Source of the DNA: Amycolatopsis rifamycinica
Lineage (GTDB): Bacteria; Actinomycetota; Actinomycetes; Mycobacteriales; Pseudonocardiaceae
Reading direction: 5' to 3'
Assembly: GCF_000695625.1 (NCBI RefSeq)
Contig: NZ_JMQI01000027.1
Location: forward strand, 1 to 64,000
Length of the DNA: 64,000 nt
This document shows, in pieces, positions 34,591-43,066 of the stretch. Below the pieces are notes generated by a model. That model had not been told where the DNA came from. It ran no database searches and worked only from the letters and a program-made list of their open reading frames with translations. How positions within the stretch are numbered: position 1 is the first letter of the stretch; every line of letters starts with the position of its first letter. The translations under genes and the position numbers were made by a program.

Positions 34591-34626
34591 GGGTCCTTGG
34601 TCACTTCCCGGACGGCCCTCGGTCCC
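34591..34626 (+). promoter_or_regulatory. Tandem DosR-like boxes upstream of the DosR-like gene
   Basis: GGGTC-CTTG-GTCAC (34591-34604) and CGGCC-CTCG-GTCCC (34613-34626) each keep the spacing of DosR boxes and are 22 bases apart, two helical turns. A TACGCT -10 candidate follows at 34650. This suggests autoregulation. Individual matches are imperfect. Confidence 0.45.
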
Positions 34627-34689
34627 TGCCGTCCGGGAGCCGGTGGCCGTACGCTGATCTCCACTAGCGCTGTTCCCGGGAGGTCGGAA

Positions 34690-35328
34690 ATGCTCCGCGT
34701 GTTCTTGGTCGATGACCACGAGGTCGTACGCCGTGGCGTCGCCGACCTGCTGGACGAAGACGCGCACCTGACGGTGGTCGGGCAGGCCGGCAGCGTGTCC
34801 CAGGCCCTGGCGCGGATCCCCGCGCTCAACCCCGACGTGGCGGTGCTCGACGTGCGGCTGCCGGACGGCAACGGCATCGAGCTGGCGCGTGAGCTGCGCT
34901 CGAAGCTGCCCGACCTGAAGTGCCTGATGCTCACCTCCTTCACCGACGAGCAGGCGATGCTCGACGCGGTGATGGCCGGGGCGAGCGGGTTCGTGATCAA
35001 GGACATCAAGGGCATGGACCTGGTGTCCGCGGTCCGCGAGGTCGGCGCGGGGAAATCCCTGCTCGACGCCCACGCGGCCGCCGCACTGATGGGCAAGCTG
35101 CGGGACAGCCAGACCAAGAAGGGCCCGCTGGCGGACCTGTCGGACCAGGAGAAGAAACTGCTGGAACTGATCGGCGAGGGCCTGACCAACCGCCAGATCT
35201 CCGAGCGCATGTTCCTCGCCGAGAAGACGGTCAAGAACTACGTCTCCCGCCTGCTGACCAAGCTCGGCATGGAACGGCGCACCCAGGCCGCCGTCCTCGC
35301 CACCGAGCTGCGCAAAGACAACGGCTGA
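34690..35328 (+). CDS. devR: DosR/DevR-like response regulator
   Basis: This 212-residue NarL-type regulator closely follows the mycobacterial DevR/DosR sequence: [13 protein letters not shown], phospho-acceptor Asp in [29 protein letters not shown] with the conserved Lys, and the [22 protein letters not shown] followed by [20 protein letters not shown]. DosR activates hypoxia/nitric-oxide dormancy genes. No DosS-type heme kinase is in the window, so its partner is elsewhere. ATG 34690 has GGGAGG upstream. Confidence 0.9.
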   Translation: MLRVFLVDDHEVVRRGVADLLDEDAHLTVVGQAGSVSQALARIPALNPDVAVLDVRLPDGNGIELARELRSKLPDLKCLMLTSFTDEQAMLDAVMAGASGFVIKDIKGMDLVSAVREVGAGKSLLDAHAAAALMGKLRDSQTKKGPLADLSDQEKKLLELIGEGLTNRQISERMFLAEKTVKNYVSRLLTKLGMERRTQAAVLATELRKDNG

Positions 35329-35479
35329 CTCGGTTGTGCGGCTGCGAGACGGGGCGGCCACGGGCACTGGGCAGTGAGCCGGTCCAGGTCCACGTCTCGC
35401 CGAGCGGGCCGGGCAACCTCCGTGACCGCGCCGAAGCCGGGGGCGGAGGGTTTTCGCTGGGCAGCGGCCCCGAGGGTGG

Positions 35480-35851
35480 GGTCAGGATCGAGTGGTCGGC
35501 GCCGAGCGGGGTGCGCTCGGACCCGGTGTTCGGGCCGCTGGTCGTGTTCGGCCTCGGCGGCGTCGACACCGACCTGATCGCCGACCGCGCCGCCAAGCTC
35601 GCGCCGCTCACCGGTGCCGACGCGGACCTGCTGCTCGATGGCCTGCGCGCCTCCAACCGCTCTGGGCCGGGTCGCTCGACCGGGCCGCCGTGCGGGAACT
35701 GCTGCTGAAAGTCAGCCGGCTCGCCGAGCTGGCCGAACTGGACCTCAACCCGGTGCGCGTGCGCTCGGACGGCTGCGTGGCGCTCGACGTGCGCGCCCGG
35801 TTCGAGCCGGACGTGTCCGCCGACCCGTTCCTGCGCCGGCTGCGGGACTGA
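35480..35851 (+). pseudogene. Acetate-CoA ligase (ATP-grasp) C-terminal remnant
   Basis: One frame encodes DPVFGPLVVFGLGGVDTDLI then DRAAKLAPLTGADADLLLDG, the ATP-grasp_5 region of ADP-forming acyl-CoA ligases. Near 35655 the frame breaks, and the sequence continues in another frame as LWAGSLDRAAVRELLLKVSR and LAELAELDLNPVRVRSDG, the natural end of the same domain. The CoA-binding and ligase parts are missing. It lies between the DosR-like and acetate kinase genes and probably was part of the acetate branch of the regulon. Confidence 0.75.
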
Positions 35852-35861
35852 AGGAGCGATC

Positions 35862-36947
35862 GTGCGTGTGCTGACCCTGAACCCGGGCTCGTCGAGCATG
35901 AAGGTCTCGCTCGTCGCCGACGGCACCGCCGTCGGCTGGACGGCGTGGGACCTGGCCGACCCCGGCGTGGCCGCCCAGGCGATCCGCCGGTGGTCCGATG
36001 TGGACGCCGTCGCCGTCCGGTTCGTCCACGGCGGCTCGCAGAAGGCCGCGGCGCGGGTCGACGACGCCCTGCTGGCGAACCTCGAACGGCTCACCTCGCT
36101 CGCGCCGAACCACCAGCCGCTGTCCCTTTCGGTGACCCGCGAGGTCCGGCGGCTGCTGCCGGACGTCCCGGTGGTGGCCTGTTTCGACACCGCGTTCCAC
36201 GCCCGGATGCCCGAAGCCGCGGCGCGCTACCCGCTGCCGCGGGCGTGGACCGCGCAGAACCGCTTGCGCCGCTACGGTTTCCACGGCCTGTCGTGCCAGT
36301 ACGCGCTGCGCCGCACCGGTGAGCTGCTCGGCCGGGCGCCGGAAGACCTGCAGATCGTGTGTGCCCACGTCGGGGCCGGGGTGTCGGTGACGGCGATCCG
36401 CGACGGCCACGGCGTCGACACCAGCATGGGGTTCACCCCGCTGGAAGGCGCGATGATGGCCACCCGGTCCGGTTCGATCGATCCGGGCCTGCTGCTGCAC
36501 GTGATGCAGACGGTGCCGATGAACGCGGCCGAGATGGCCGACGCGCTGTTCCACCGCTCCGGCCTGGCCGGGATGAGCGGCACCAACGGCGACCTGCGCC
36601 GGGTCCTGGCCGCGGCGGCGCACGGCGAGCGCGACGCCGAAGTGGCCATGGACGTCTACCGGCACCGGCTGCGCCGCGAGATCGGCGCGGCCGCGATGAG
36701 CCTGTCGCGGCTGGACGCGGTGGTGTTCACCGGTGGCGTCGCCGAGCACCAGCCGTCGGTGATCACGTCGGTCGTCGACGGGCTGGGCGTGCTCGGCCTG
36801 CGGGCCGGGAACGTCCCGCCCGTCGATGCCGACCGGACCGTCACCGCCGCGGGTTCACCGGTACCCGCCCTGATCGTCCGGCCCCGGGAAGACCTGGAGC
36901 TGGCCCGCGGCGCCGAAGAGGCGCTCGCCCGAGTGACCACGAGGTGA
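35862..36947 (+). CDS. ackA: Acetate kinase
   Basis: This 361-residue protein has the acetokinase signatures LTLNPGSSSMKVSLV at the N-terminus, YGFHGLSCQYALRRTGELLG, CAHVGAGVSVTAI and DTSMGFTPLEGAMMATRSG, and AVVFTGGVAEHQP near the C-terminus. It is somewhat short for the family (about 400) but all ATP and substrate motifs appear present. It converts acetyl phosphate and ADP to acetate and ATP, pairing with the phosphoketolase 1.3 kb upstream. Starts at GTG 35862 with AAGGAG nearby. Confidence 0.93.
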   Translation: MRVLTLNPGSSSMKVSLVADGTAVGWTAWDLADPGVAAQAIRRWSDVDAVAVRFVHGGSQKAAARVDDALLANLERLTSLAPNHQPLSLSVTREVRRLLPDVPVVACFDTAFHARMPEAAARYPLPRAWTAQNRLRRYGFHGLSCQYALRRTGELLGRAPEDLQIVCAHVGAGVSVTAIRDGHGVDTSMGFTPLEGAMMATRSGSIDPGLLLHVMQTVPMNAAEMADALFHRSGLAGMSGTNGDLRRVLAAAAHGERDAEVAMDVYRHRLRREIGAAAMSLSRLDAVVFTGGVAEHQPSVITSVVDGLGVLGLRAGNVPPVDADRTVTAAGSPVPALIVRPREDLELARGAEEALARVTTR

Positions 36948-36951
36948 AGCC

Positions 36952-37335
36952 GTGCACGTGCTGCTGACCGAATCTTCCTTCGGGGACGCCGACTTCCTGG
37001 TGCAGCCCCTGCGTGACGCCGGCTGCCTGGTCAGCCGGTGCCACACCCGCGCCGGGTTGTGCCGCGCGCTGGCGGTGGGCGGCCGCTGCCCGCTCGACGA
37101 GCCCTTCGCCCAGCCGGACCTGCTCGTCGACGTCCGTGGCCAGGGCGCAGAGCTGACCGCCCGCGAGTACGGCGTCGTGTGCGCGGTCCGCGACCACGTG
37201 CCGGTCGCGCTGGTCTCACCCGATCCGGACGTGCGGGCGGAGGTCCCGGGCGGGCTCGAAGAGCGCGTCACCGTGATCGACGCCGACGGGCTGCTGGCCA
37301 CCTGCCGGGCCGCCTCGAGACACCTCGGCGGATGA
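36952..37335 (+). CDS. Hypothetical protein in the dormancy cluster
   Basis: I do not recognise this 127-residue protein. Its start (VLLTESSFGDADFLVQPLRD) looks like the first strand and helix of a receiver-like flavodoxin fold, and it ends in a second strand TVIDADGLLATCRAASRH. There is no phosphorylatable aspartate in the usual place. It begins four bases after the acetate kinase stop and overlaps the Acg-like gene start (ATGA), so it is part of the same operon. Confidence 0.7.
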   Translation: MHVLLTESSFGDADFLVQPLRDAGCLVSRCHTRAGLCRALAVGGRCPLDEPFAQPDLLVDVRGQGAELTAREYGVVCAVRDHVPVALVSPDPDVRAEVPGGLEERVTVIDADGLLATCRAASRHLGG

Positions 37336-38045
37336 CCGCGCCGAGGTTCCGGTGGGACCGCTCGGCCCGGGCCGTCCTCGGCGACGCCCTGCTGTGGCTC
37401 GGCCCGAACCGGTGCGTCGCGGAAGTCCGGCCGGACGAGGTCGTGCTGACCGAACCGGCCGCCCGGCGCGAGCGCGCGGGCACCGCCGCCCTCCTCGAGT
37501 GCGGGGCGGCCCTGTCGACGGTCTGGACCGTCGTCCGGGTGCTGGGGCGCGAACCCGAGTTCACCTTCCCGGACGATCCGGACCGCCCCGACGTCGCGGC
37601 CGTCGTCCGGCTCGGGAGAGCGCGCCCGCCGTCCAGCAGCGAGTGGGCGCGGTACGCGGCGCTGCGCAAGCTCGGCACGGACGGGCCGCTGCGGCCGGTC
37701 AGCCTGGCCGTCCTGGGCGGGCTGGCCGCGGACGGCTTCTGGCCGGACACGGCCGTCCGGATCGTCCGCCCGGACTGGGCCCCGGCCCTCGCCCACCTCG
37801 GCGCCGACGTGACCGGCCAGTCGTCGGTGCTGATCACCACCCCCGGCGACAGCCGCAGCCACCACGTCCTGGCCGGCGCGGCCCTGCACTCGGCCCGGCT
37901 CGCCGCGGCCGTGCGCGGGTTCTCCTCGCGGGCGCTGCCGGTCCGGCCGCCCCGGCGGCGCGCGGCCGGGGACTCGCTGCTGCCCGGTGTTCCGCGAGCC
38001 GTCCTGCTGGTCGGCCTGCCCACCCCGAAGCGACGGAACTCCTGA
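37332..38045 (+). CDS. Acg-family nitroreductase-like protein, short form
   Basis: This 237-residue protein follows the pattern of the Acg/Rv2032 family of flavin-sequestering nitroreductase-fold proteins: RERAGTAALLECGAALSTVW, DPDRPDVAAVVRLGR, then SSVLITTPGDSRSHHVLAGA. Members in mycobacteria run to about 330 residues and are dormancy-regulon genes. This one is shorter and lacks the usual opening APSxHNTQPW motif, having GPNRCVAEVR instead, so flavin binding may be altered. The start overlaps the preceding gene. Confidence 0.65.
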   Translation: MTAPRFRWDRSARAVLGDALLWLGPNRCVAEVRPDEVVLTEPAARRERAGTAALLECGAALSTVWTVVRVLGREPEFTFPDDPDRPDVAAVVRLGRARPPSSSEWARYAALRKLGTDGPLRPVSLAVLGGLAADGFWPDTAVRIVRPDWAPALAHLGADVTGQSSVLITTPGDSRSHHVLAGAALHSARLAAAVRGFSSRALPVRPPRRRAAGDSLLPGVPRAVLLVGLPTPKRRNS

Positions 38046-38075
38046 GGAGGATCGCACCGGTGCCGGTGGGCGGGT

Positions 38076-38228
38076 TCAAGCGGGGGCGAGGCGGTGCGCG
38101 GCTTCCGGGGTGATGACCACGACCGGGCAGCGGGAGAACCGGACGCACTCGCGCCCGATGCTGCCCAGCACCACCTTTTCTTCGGGGTCACCGCGATCGA
38201 GCGCCACCCGGACCGGACGCCGGTAGGG
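38076..38228 (-). pseudogene. Universal stress protein C-terminal remnant
   Basis: In one minus-strand frame the sequence reads RRPVRVALDRGDPEEKVVLG then SIGRECVRFSRCPVVVITPE, ending at a stop at 38076. The G-S-x-G-x10-CPVVVI pattern is the end of a Usp domain. No start codon precedes it and the ATP-loop half is missing. It marks the edge of the dormancy cluster. Confidence 0.6.
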
Positions 38229-38260
38229 GCCGAATTCCGCCGGAGCCGGGGACGTTGCGC

Positions 38261-38917
38261 TCAGGCGGTGGTGCCGGGGCCGGTCGCGGTGATGTCGAAC
38301 TCGGGCAGCGGGCGGCGGCAGATCTCGCGGGCTTCGGCGGCGGAGAGGCCGAGCATGCGCAGCAGGTCCTCGGTCACCTGGTCGGTGGTCTCGGCGTCGT
38401 CGCGTTCGGGACGGCGGTGCAGCAGGTGGCCGAGGCCGAGTGCGGCTCCGGCCACCGTGACCAACGCGAGCTCGCTGTCGGCGACGGTGAAGCGGCCGGC
38501 CCGCGCGCCGGCCTCGATGTCGCGGCGGGCACGGGGGGCGAGGCCGTGGTCCGAAGTGGACAGTTCGAGGCCGTGGTGCAGCAGCACCTTGCTGAGTTCG
38601 GGGTTCCTGCGGTGCAGCCGCCCGGTGAGCCGGAAGCTCTGCGCGAAGACCTGGGCCGGGTCGTCGAGGCCGGTCGTCAGCTCGTCGAGCAGGGCGCCGT
38701 GGACGTCGAGGGCGTCCTCGACCGCGGCCTGGTAGAGCTGCTCCTTCGTCTCGAAGTGGTTGTAGAACGACCCCAGTCCGACGTCCGCGGCCTGGGTGAT
38801 CTCCAGCACCGACACCGCGGTCTTCCCGTCCGCGATGAGCGCCTGGGCGGCCCGGACGAGAGCCGCGCGGGTCCGCGCTTTGCGCCGCTCCAGCCGGCTC
38901 GGGGCCTGCTCCGGCAT
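38261..38917 (-). CDS. TetR-family regulator of the aromatic operon
   Basis: This 218-residue protein has the TetR domain: RKARTRAALVRAAQALIADG, VSVLEITQAADVGLGSFYNHF, ETKEQLYQAAVEDAL. The C-terminal domain is variable. It is divergent from the extradiol dioxygenase operon, and three overlapping or repeated palindromes lie in the 142-base gap, so it almost certainly represses the operon until a pathway intermediate binds. No other regulator lies in the cluster. Confidence 0.88.
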   Translation of the reverse strand: MPEQAPSRLERRKARTRAALVRAAQALIADGKTAVSVLEITQAADVGLGSFYNHFETKEQLYQAAVEDALDVHGALLDELTTGLDDPAQVFAQSFRLTGRLHRRNPELSKVLLHHGLELSTSDHGLAPRARRDIEAGARAGRFTVADSELALVTVAGAALGLGHLLHRRPERDDAETTDQVTEDLLRMLGLSAAEAREICRRPLPEFDITATGPGTTA

Positions 38918-38968
38918 CCGTGCTCCCTGTCGTCCGCTCCTCGTCGAGCGGTCATCCTAGCCCATCCC

Positions 38969-39035
38969 CGTCAATATTGACGAAGTCGTCAGAAGCCCTT
39001 GACTGATGACTTCCTCGTAACTGACGATGTCGTCA
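38969..39035. promoter_or_regulatory. Repeated palindromic operators of the aromatic operon
   Basis: Two perfect copies of TGACGA-N2-TCGTCA occur at 38978-38991 and 39022-39035, 44 bases apart centre to centre. A third palindrome, CGTCAATATTGACG, at 38969-38982 overlaps the first. They lie between the TetR gene and the dioxygenase start and suit binding of two TetR dimers on one DNA face. Confidence 0.75.
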
Positions 39036-39059
39036 TCATCGTGGATGGAGGGAGCGGCC

Positions 39060-40184
39060 GTGGAAGATCCGCACAGGGGGTTGCACAGCGAGCATGGTGC
39101 GCTCGCGGGCGAGCACCCCGGCCGGGCGGCGAACCCGGTGATCAAGGTGCACGACGTGGCCTGGCTGGAATTCGAGAAACCGGACCTGGTGCGAGCCGAG
39201 GCGTTCGCGCGGGCTTTCGGGTTCACGCCGACGCTGAGCACCGAGCACGAGCTGCACCTGCGGGGGACCGACCCCGGCGCGCCGTGCGTGCTCATCCGCC
39301 GGGGCGCCCGGTCGAGGTTCCTCGGGCCGGCGTTCCGCGCGGCCGCCCGGAGTGACGTCCTGAGGCTCGCCGAGTCCGCCGGGCGGCCGGTCGCCAAGCT
39401 GCCGGAGCCGGTGGGCGGCGTCGTCGCCGACCTCGCCGACCCGAACGGCCTGCGCGTCCGGGTCGTCTCCGACACGCACGAGCTGCCCGCGTTGCCGCCG
39501 CAGGAACCCCACACGTTCAACTTCGGCCACGAGACCCGGCGAACCAACGCCACCCAGCGACCGCCACGGACGCCGGCTCGGGTGCGGCGGCTGGGCCACG
39601 TCGTGCTGCAGACGACGAAGTACCGGCAGACGCTGGACTGGTACCTCGGGCACCTGGGCCTGATCGTCAGCGACTTCCTGTTCCACCCCGGCCGGCGCGA
39701 CCGCGGGCCGGTGATGAGCTTCGTCCGCTGCGACCGCGGTAGTAGCCCGGCCGACCACCACACCCTCGCCCTGACGCTCGGCCCGGCGAACCGGTACGTG
39801 CACTCGGCGTACCAGGTCGCCGACCTCGACGCGCTGGCCGCGGGCGGGGAGTACCTGCGCGAGCACGGCTACCACCACTCGTGGGGCATCGGGCGGCACG
39901 TCCAGGGCAGCCAGCTGTTCGACTACTGGCGCGACCCGGACGGGTTCATGGTCGAGCACTACAGCGACGGCGACCTGTTCGACAACACCCTCGAACCCGG
40001 CTGGGCCCCGATGACCGCCTCCGGCCTGGCCCAGTGGGGACCGCCCGCCACCGCCGACTTCCTCGGCGTCAAGCCGGGCAAGGAAGCCCTGCGCGAACTG
40101 CGCGCGGTGTTCTCGGCCCTGCGCGAAGACAACGAATTCGACGCCCAGCGCTTCCTGGGCCTGCTGAAGGTGGCCCGTTCATGA
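39060..40184 (+). CDS. Extradiol (VOC-type) ring-cleavage dioxygenase
   Basis: This 374-residue type I extradiol dioxygenase has two VOC modules. The C-terminal one carries the iron ligands: His in RRLGHVVLQTTKYRQTLDWY, His in DHHTLALTLGP, and Glu in DGFMVEHYSDGD. It would cleave a catechol next to its hydroxyls (meta cleavage). GTG 39060 is preferred over ATG 39045 because GGAGGGAG lies five to seven bases upstream. First gene of the operon; its stop overlaps the start of a 26-codon ORF. The substrate is probably a substituted catechol made by the operon's flavin hydroxylase. Confidence 0.88.
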   Translation: MEDPHRGLHSEHGALAGEHPGRAANPVIKVHDVAWLEFEKPDLVRAEAFARAFGFTPTLSTEHELHLRGTDPGAPCVLIRRGARSRFLGPAFRAAARSDVLRLAESAGRPVAKLPEPVGGVVADLADPNGLRVRVVSDTHELPALPPQEPHTFNFGHETRRTNATQRPPRTPARVRRLGHVVLQTTKYRQTLDWYLGHLGLIVSDFLFHPGRRDRGPVMSFVRCDRGSSPADHHTLALTLGPANRYVHSAYQVADLDALAAGGEYLREHGYHHSWGIGRHVQGSQLFDYWRDPDGFMVEHYSDGDLFDNTLEPGWAPMTASGLAQWGPPATADFLGVKPGKEALRELRAVFSALREDNEFDAQRFLGLLKVARS

Positions 40185-40261
40185 CCAAGCTCGCGAATCG
40201 ATCATCCGTCACCGCGCTCCCGGCTCAGGCGGCACCGAGCGACGGCGAGGTGCGCGCATGA
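40181..40261 (+). pseudogene. 26-codon coupled ORF, probable in-frame deletion scar
   Basis: The frame reads MTKLANRSSVTALPAQAAPS then DGEVRA. Its ATG overlaps the dioxygenase stop (ATGA) and its stop overlaps the FAH start (ATGA), exactly as full-length genes do elsewhere in this operon. A peptide of this size with both overlaps is best explained as the first and last codons of a larger gene whose middle was deleted in frame. A functional micropeptide is the alternative. Confidence 0.5.
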
Positions 40262-41193
40262 GCCGGACCGTGCTGCGCACCGCCGACGCCTGGTACGTCG
40301 CCCGCGGCGCCGAAGCCACGAAGATCGAAACGTGCGCGGCGACCACCGGCGCGCTGCTCGCCGACCGTCCGGCGATCACGGCCGCCGCCGCGGGCCCGGC
40401 CACCGACCGGGTGGCGGACCTCGTCCTGGTCTCACCGGTCACCGCGCCCTGCCGCGTCGTCGCCCAGATGACCAACTTCGCCTCGCACGTCACGGATTCC
40501 GGGATGGACCCGCGGACCGTGCCCCTGACGTTCTTCCGCAAGACGTCCGGGTCGATCTCCGGTCCGTTCGACGACGTCGTCAAGCCGCCGCACGTGCGCC
40601 TGCTCGACTACGAGGTGGAGATCGGGCTGGTCATCGGCCGTGAGCTGCCGGTCGGCAGTGAGATCGCCGCCCCGGAGGAGTGCGTCGCGGGGCTGGTCGT
40701 CACCGACGACGTCTCCGCCCGTGACATCCAGCTGCCGAAGACCCAGTTCTACGAAGCCAAGTCGTACCCGACGTTCACCCCGGCCGGACCCGCGCTGGTG
40801 CTGCTCGAACCCGGCGACTTCGAGCGCTTCACCGATCTGCGGCTGCGGCTGTCGGTCAACGGCTCGGTCCGCCAGGACTCGGTCGTCGGCGCCGACATGA
40901 TCCACCGGCCCCTCGAGGCGTTGCGGGCGTTGACCCGGTTCCAGCGCCTGGATCCCGGCGATCTGGTGCTGACCGGCACCCCGGCCGGCACCGCGCTGTC
41001 CGCGCCGCCGAAGGCCGTCGAGAAGATCGCCGCCCTGCTGCCCCCGTCGCTCAAGTGGAAGCTGTTCTTCAAGGGCCAGGCGAAAAACCCGAAGTACCTC
41101 GCCGACGGCGACGTCGTCGAAGCGTCGGCCGCCACGGACGACGGCGCTCTCGACCTCGGCACCCAGCGCACGATCGTGAGGCACCCGCGATGA
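40258..41193 (+). CDS. Fumarylacetoacetate hydrolase-superfamily enzyme
   Basis: This 311-residue protein has the FAH fold with its metal site: DYEVEIGLVIGRELP supplies the two glutamates and VVTDDVSARDIQLPK the aspartate. FAH-superfamily enzymes act as C-C hydrolases, isomerases or decarboxylases late in aromatic meta-cleavage pathways (HpcE/MhpD-like). In this operon it is expected to act on the dioxygenase ring-opened product. Coupled on both sides by four-base overlaps. Confidence 0.88.
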   Translation: MSRTVLRTADAWYVARGAEATKIETCAATTGALLADRPAITAAAAGPATDRVADLVLVSPVTAPCRVVAQMTNFASHVTDSGMDPRTVPLTFFRKTSGSISGPFDDVVKPPHVRLLDYEVEIGLVIGRELPVGSEIAAPEECVAGLVVTDDVSARDIQLPKTQFYEAKSYPTFTPAGPALVLLEPGDFERFTDLRLRLSVNGSVRQDSVVGADMIHRPLEALRALTRFQRLDPGDLVLTGTPAGTALSAPPKAVEKIAALLPPSLKWKLFFKGQAKNPKYLADGDVVEASAATDDGALDLGTQRTIVRHPR

Positions 41194-43066
41194 CCGGCGC
41201 TTCCCTGTGGCCCCGCTGCGCCGAGCCGGCCGACCTGGCCGCGATCGAGGCCGTCCCGCTCGCCGAACGGCACCTGCCGGAGTCGACGTACGCCCTGCTC
41301 TCGCGGGCGGCCGCGCGGTGGCCGGACCGGACGGCCACCACCGTGCTGCCCGAGGCCGCGCGGTGGCGCGAACCCGTCCGCCGCACGTTCGCCGAGCTGC
41401 TCGCCGACGTCCACCGGTACGCGAACCTGCTGCGGGACCTCGGGGTGCGGCGCGGGACGCGGTGGCGCTGATGGCACCCCACTGCGCCGACCTGATCCCG
41501 GCGACCCTGGCCGCGCAGCTCGCCGGGATCGCGGCGCCGCTCAACGGCGGCCTGTCCCGCGCCCACCTCGGCGAGCTGCTTCGCCGGTCGGGGGCCCGCG
41601 TCCTGATCACCGCCGGTCCGGAACTCGCGCCGGAGGTCTGGGACACCGCGCGGGAGCTCGCCGCCGGGTTGGACGCGATCCTCGTGCTGCGCCCGACGGG
41701 CGCGGCCGGCGAACCCGCCGCGCTGCCTGTCCTCGACGGCGTGCGCGTGGCCTACCTCGCCGAGCTCGCGGCCGGGCACGACCCGGCCGGGTTCGCCGGC
41801 GAACCGCCCGCGGCGGCGGACCTGGCCGCGTTGTTCCCCACCGGGGGCACGACCGGGGCGCCGAAGCTGGCCGCCCACACGCACGCCAACGAGGTCGCCG
41901 ACGCGTGGATGATCGCGGTCGGCTCGCCGCTCGACGACGGGTCGGTCGTCTTCGCGGCGCTGCCGCTGTTCCACGTCAACGCGCTGGTGGTCACGCTGCT
42001 CGCGCCGTTGTTCAAGGGGCAGCAGGCGGTGTGGGCGGGGCCGCTGGGCTACCGCGAACCCGCCCTGTACGGGCAGTTCTGGAAGATCGTCGAGCACCAC
42101 CGGATCGCCGCGATGAGCGCGGTCCCGACCGTGTACGCGGTGCTCGCCCGGTGCCCGGTCGACGCCGACATCGCCGGCCTGCGGTACGCCATGATCGGGG
42201 CCTCGCCGCTGCCCGCCGCCGTGCGGGCGGAATTCGAGGCGCACACCGGCGTCACGCTGGTCGAGGGGTACGGGCTGACCGAAGCCACCTGCGCGAGCGC
42301 CCGCGGCTTCCCCGGCGCCCCGCGCCCGGGCACCGTCGGCCAGCGCCTGCCCTACCAGCGGATGAAGGTCGTCCACCCGGAGACGGGGGAGGAGCTGCCC
42401 TGCGGGCAGACCGGGGTGCTGGCCATCAGCGGCCCGGCCGTGTTCGCCGGTTACGTCGTCGGCCGGGACGAGAACGGCCCCCTGCTGGACGGCCTCGGCA
42501 AACTCCGCGACGGCTGGCTGGACACCGGTGACCTGGCTCGGCTGGACGCCGACGGGTTCGTGCACCTGGCCGGCCGGGCCAAGGACCTCATCATCCGCGG
42601 CGGCCACAACATCGACCCCGCGATGATCGAGGACGCGTTGCTGAGCCACCCCGACGTCACCGCCGCCGGCGCCGTCGGCCGCCCCGACGAACACGCCGGG
42701 GAGGTCCCGGTCGGCTACGTGACGCTGGCTCCGGGCGCGACGGTGACCGAGGACGCCCTGCTGGCGTGGGCCGCCGACCACGTGCCCGAGCGCGCCGCCG
42801 TGCCGAAGGCCGTCACCGTGCTCGACACGCTGCCGAGCACCGACATCGGCAAGCCCTCCAAACTCACCCTGCGCGCCGACGCCACCCGCCGCGCGATCGC
42901 CGAGGCACTCGCCCCGTTCGACGGGGTGACCGTCGACGCGGTGATCGAGGACGGGACCGTGGTCGCCGCCGTCACCCTTCCGTCCGAAGTGGACGAACCG
43001 GGGGTGAGGGCCACCCTCGGCCGCTACACCGTTCCCGCCCGGCTGACGTTCCGAGGGAACTCATGA
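41190..43066 (+). CDS. AMP-dependent acyl-CoA ligase, frameshifted
   Basis: Translation from ATG 41190 gives MTGASLWPRCAEPADLAAIE through RYANLLRDLGVRRGT and then stops at about 41471. One base more in the GGG run at 41454-41456 restores the frame as GDAVALMAPHCADL and continues for about 540 residues: LFPTGGTTGAPKLAAHTH (phosphate loop), VEGYGLTEATCASA, GWLDTGDLARLDADG, DLIIRGGHNIDPAMIE and the C-terminal IGKPSKLTL lysine. It would activate a carboxylic acid of the pathway to its CoA ester. Either a real inactivating deletion or a sequencing error; no slippery programmed site is obvious. Overlaps neighbours on both sides. Confidence 0.85.

Noticed and set aside
41440..41475. Programmed frameshift in the acyl-CoA ligase
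   Set aside because: No slippery heptamer or downstream structure is evident; the missing G in a G run is a simpler explanation.
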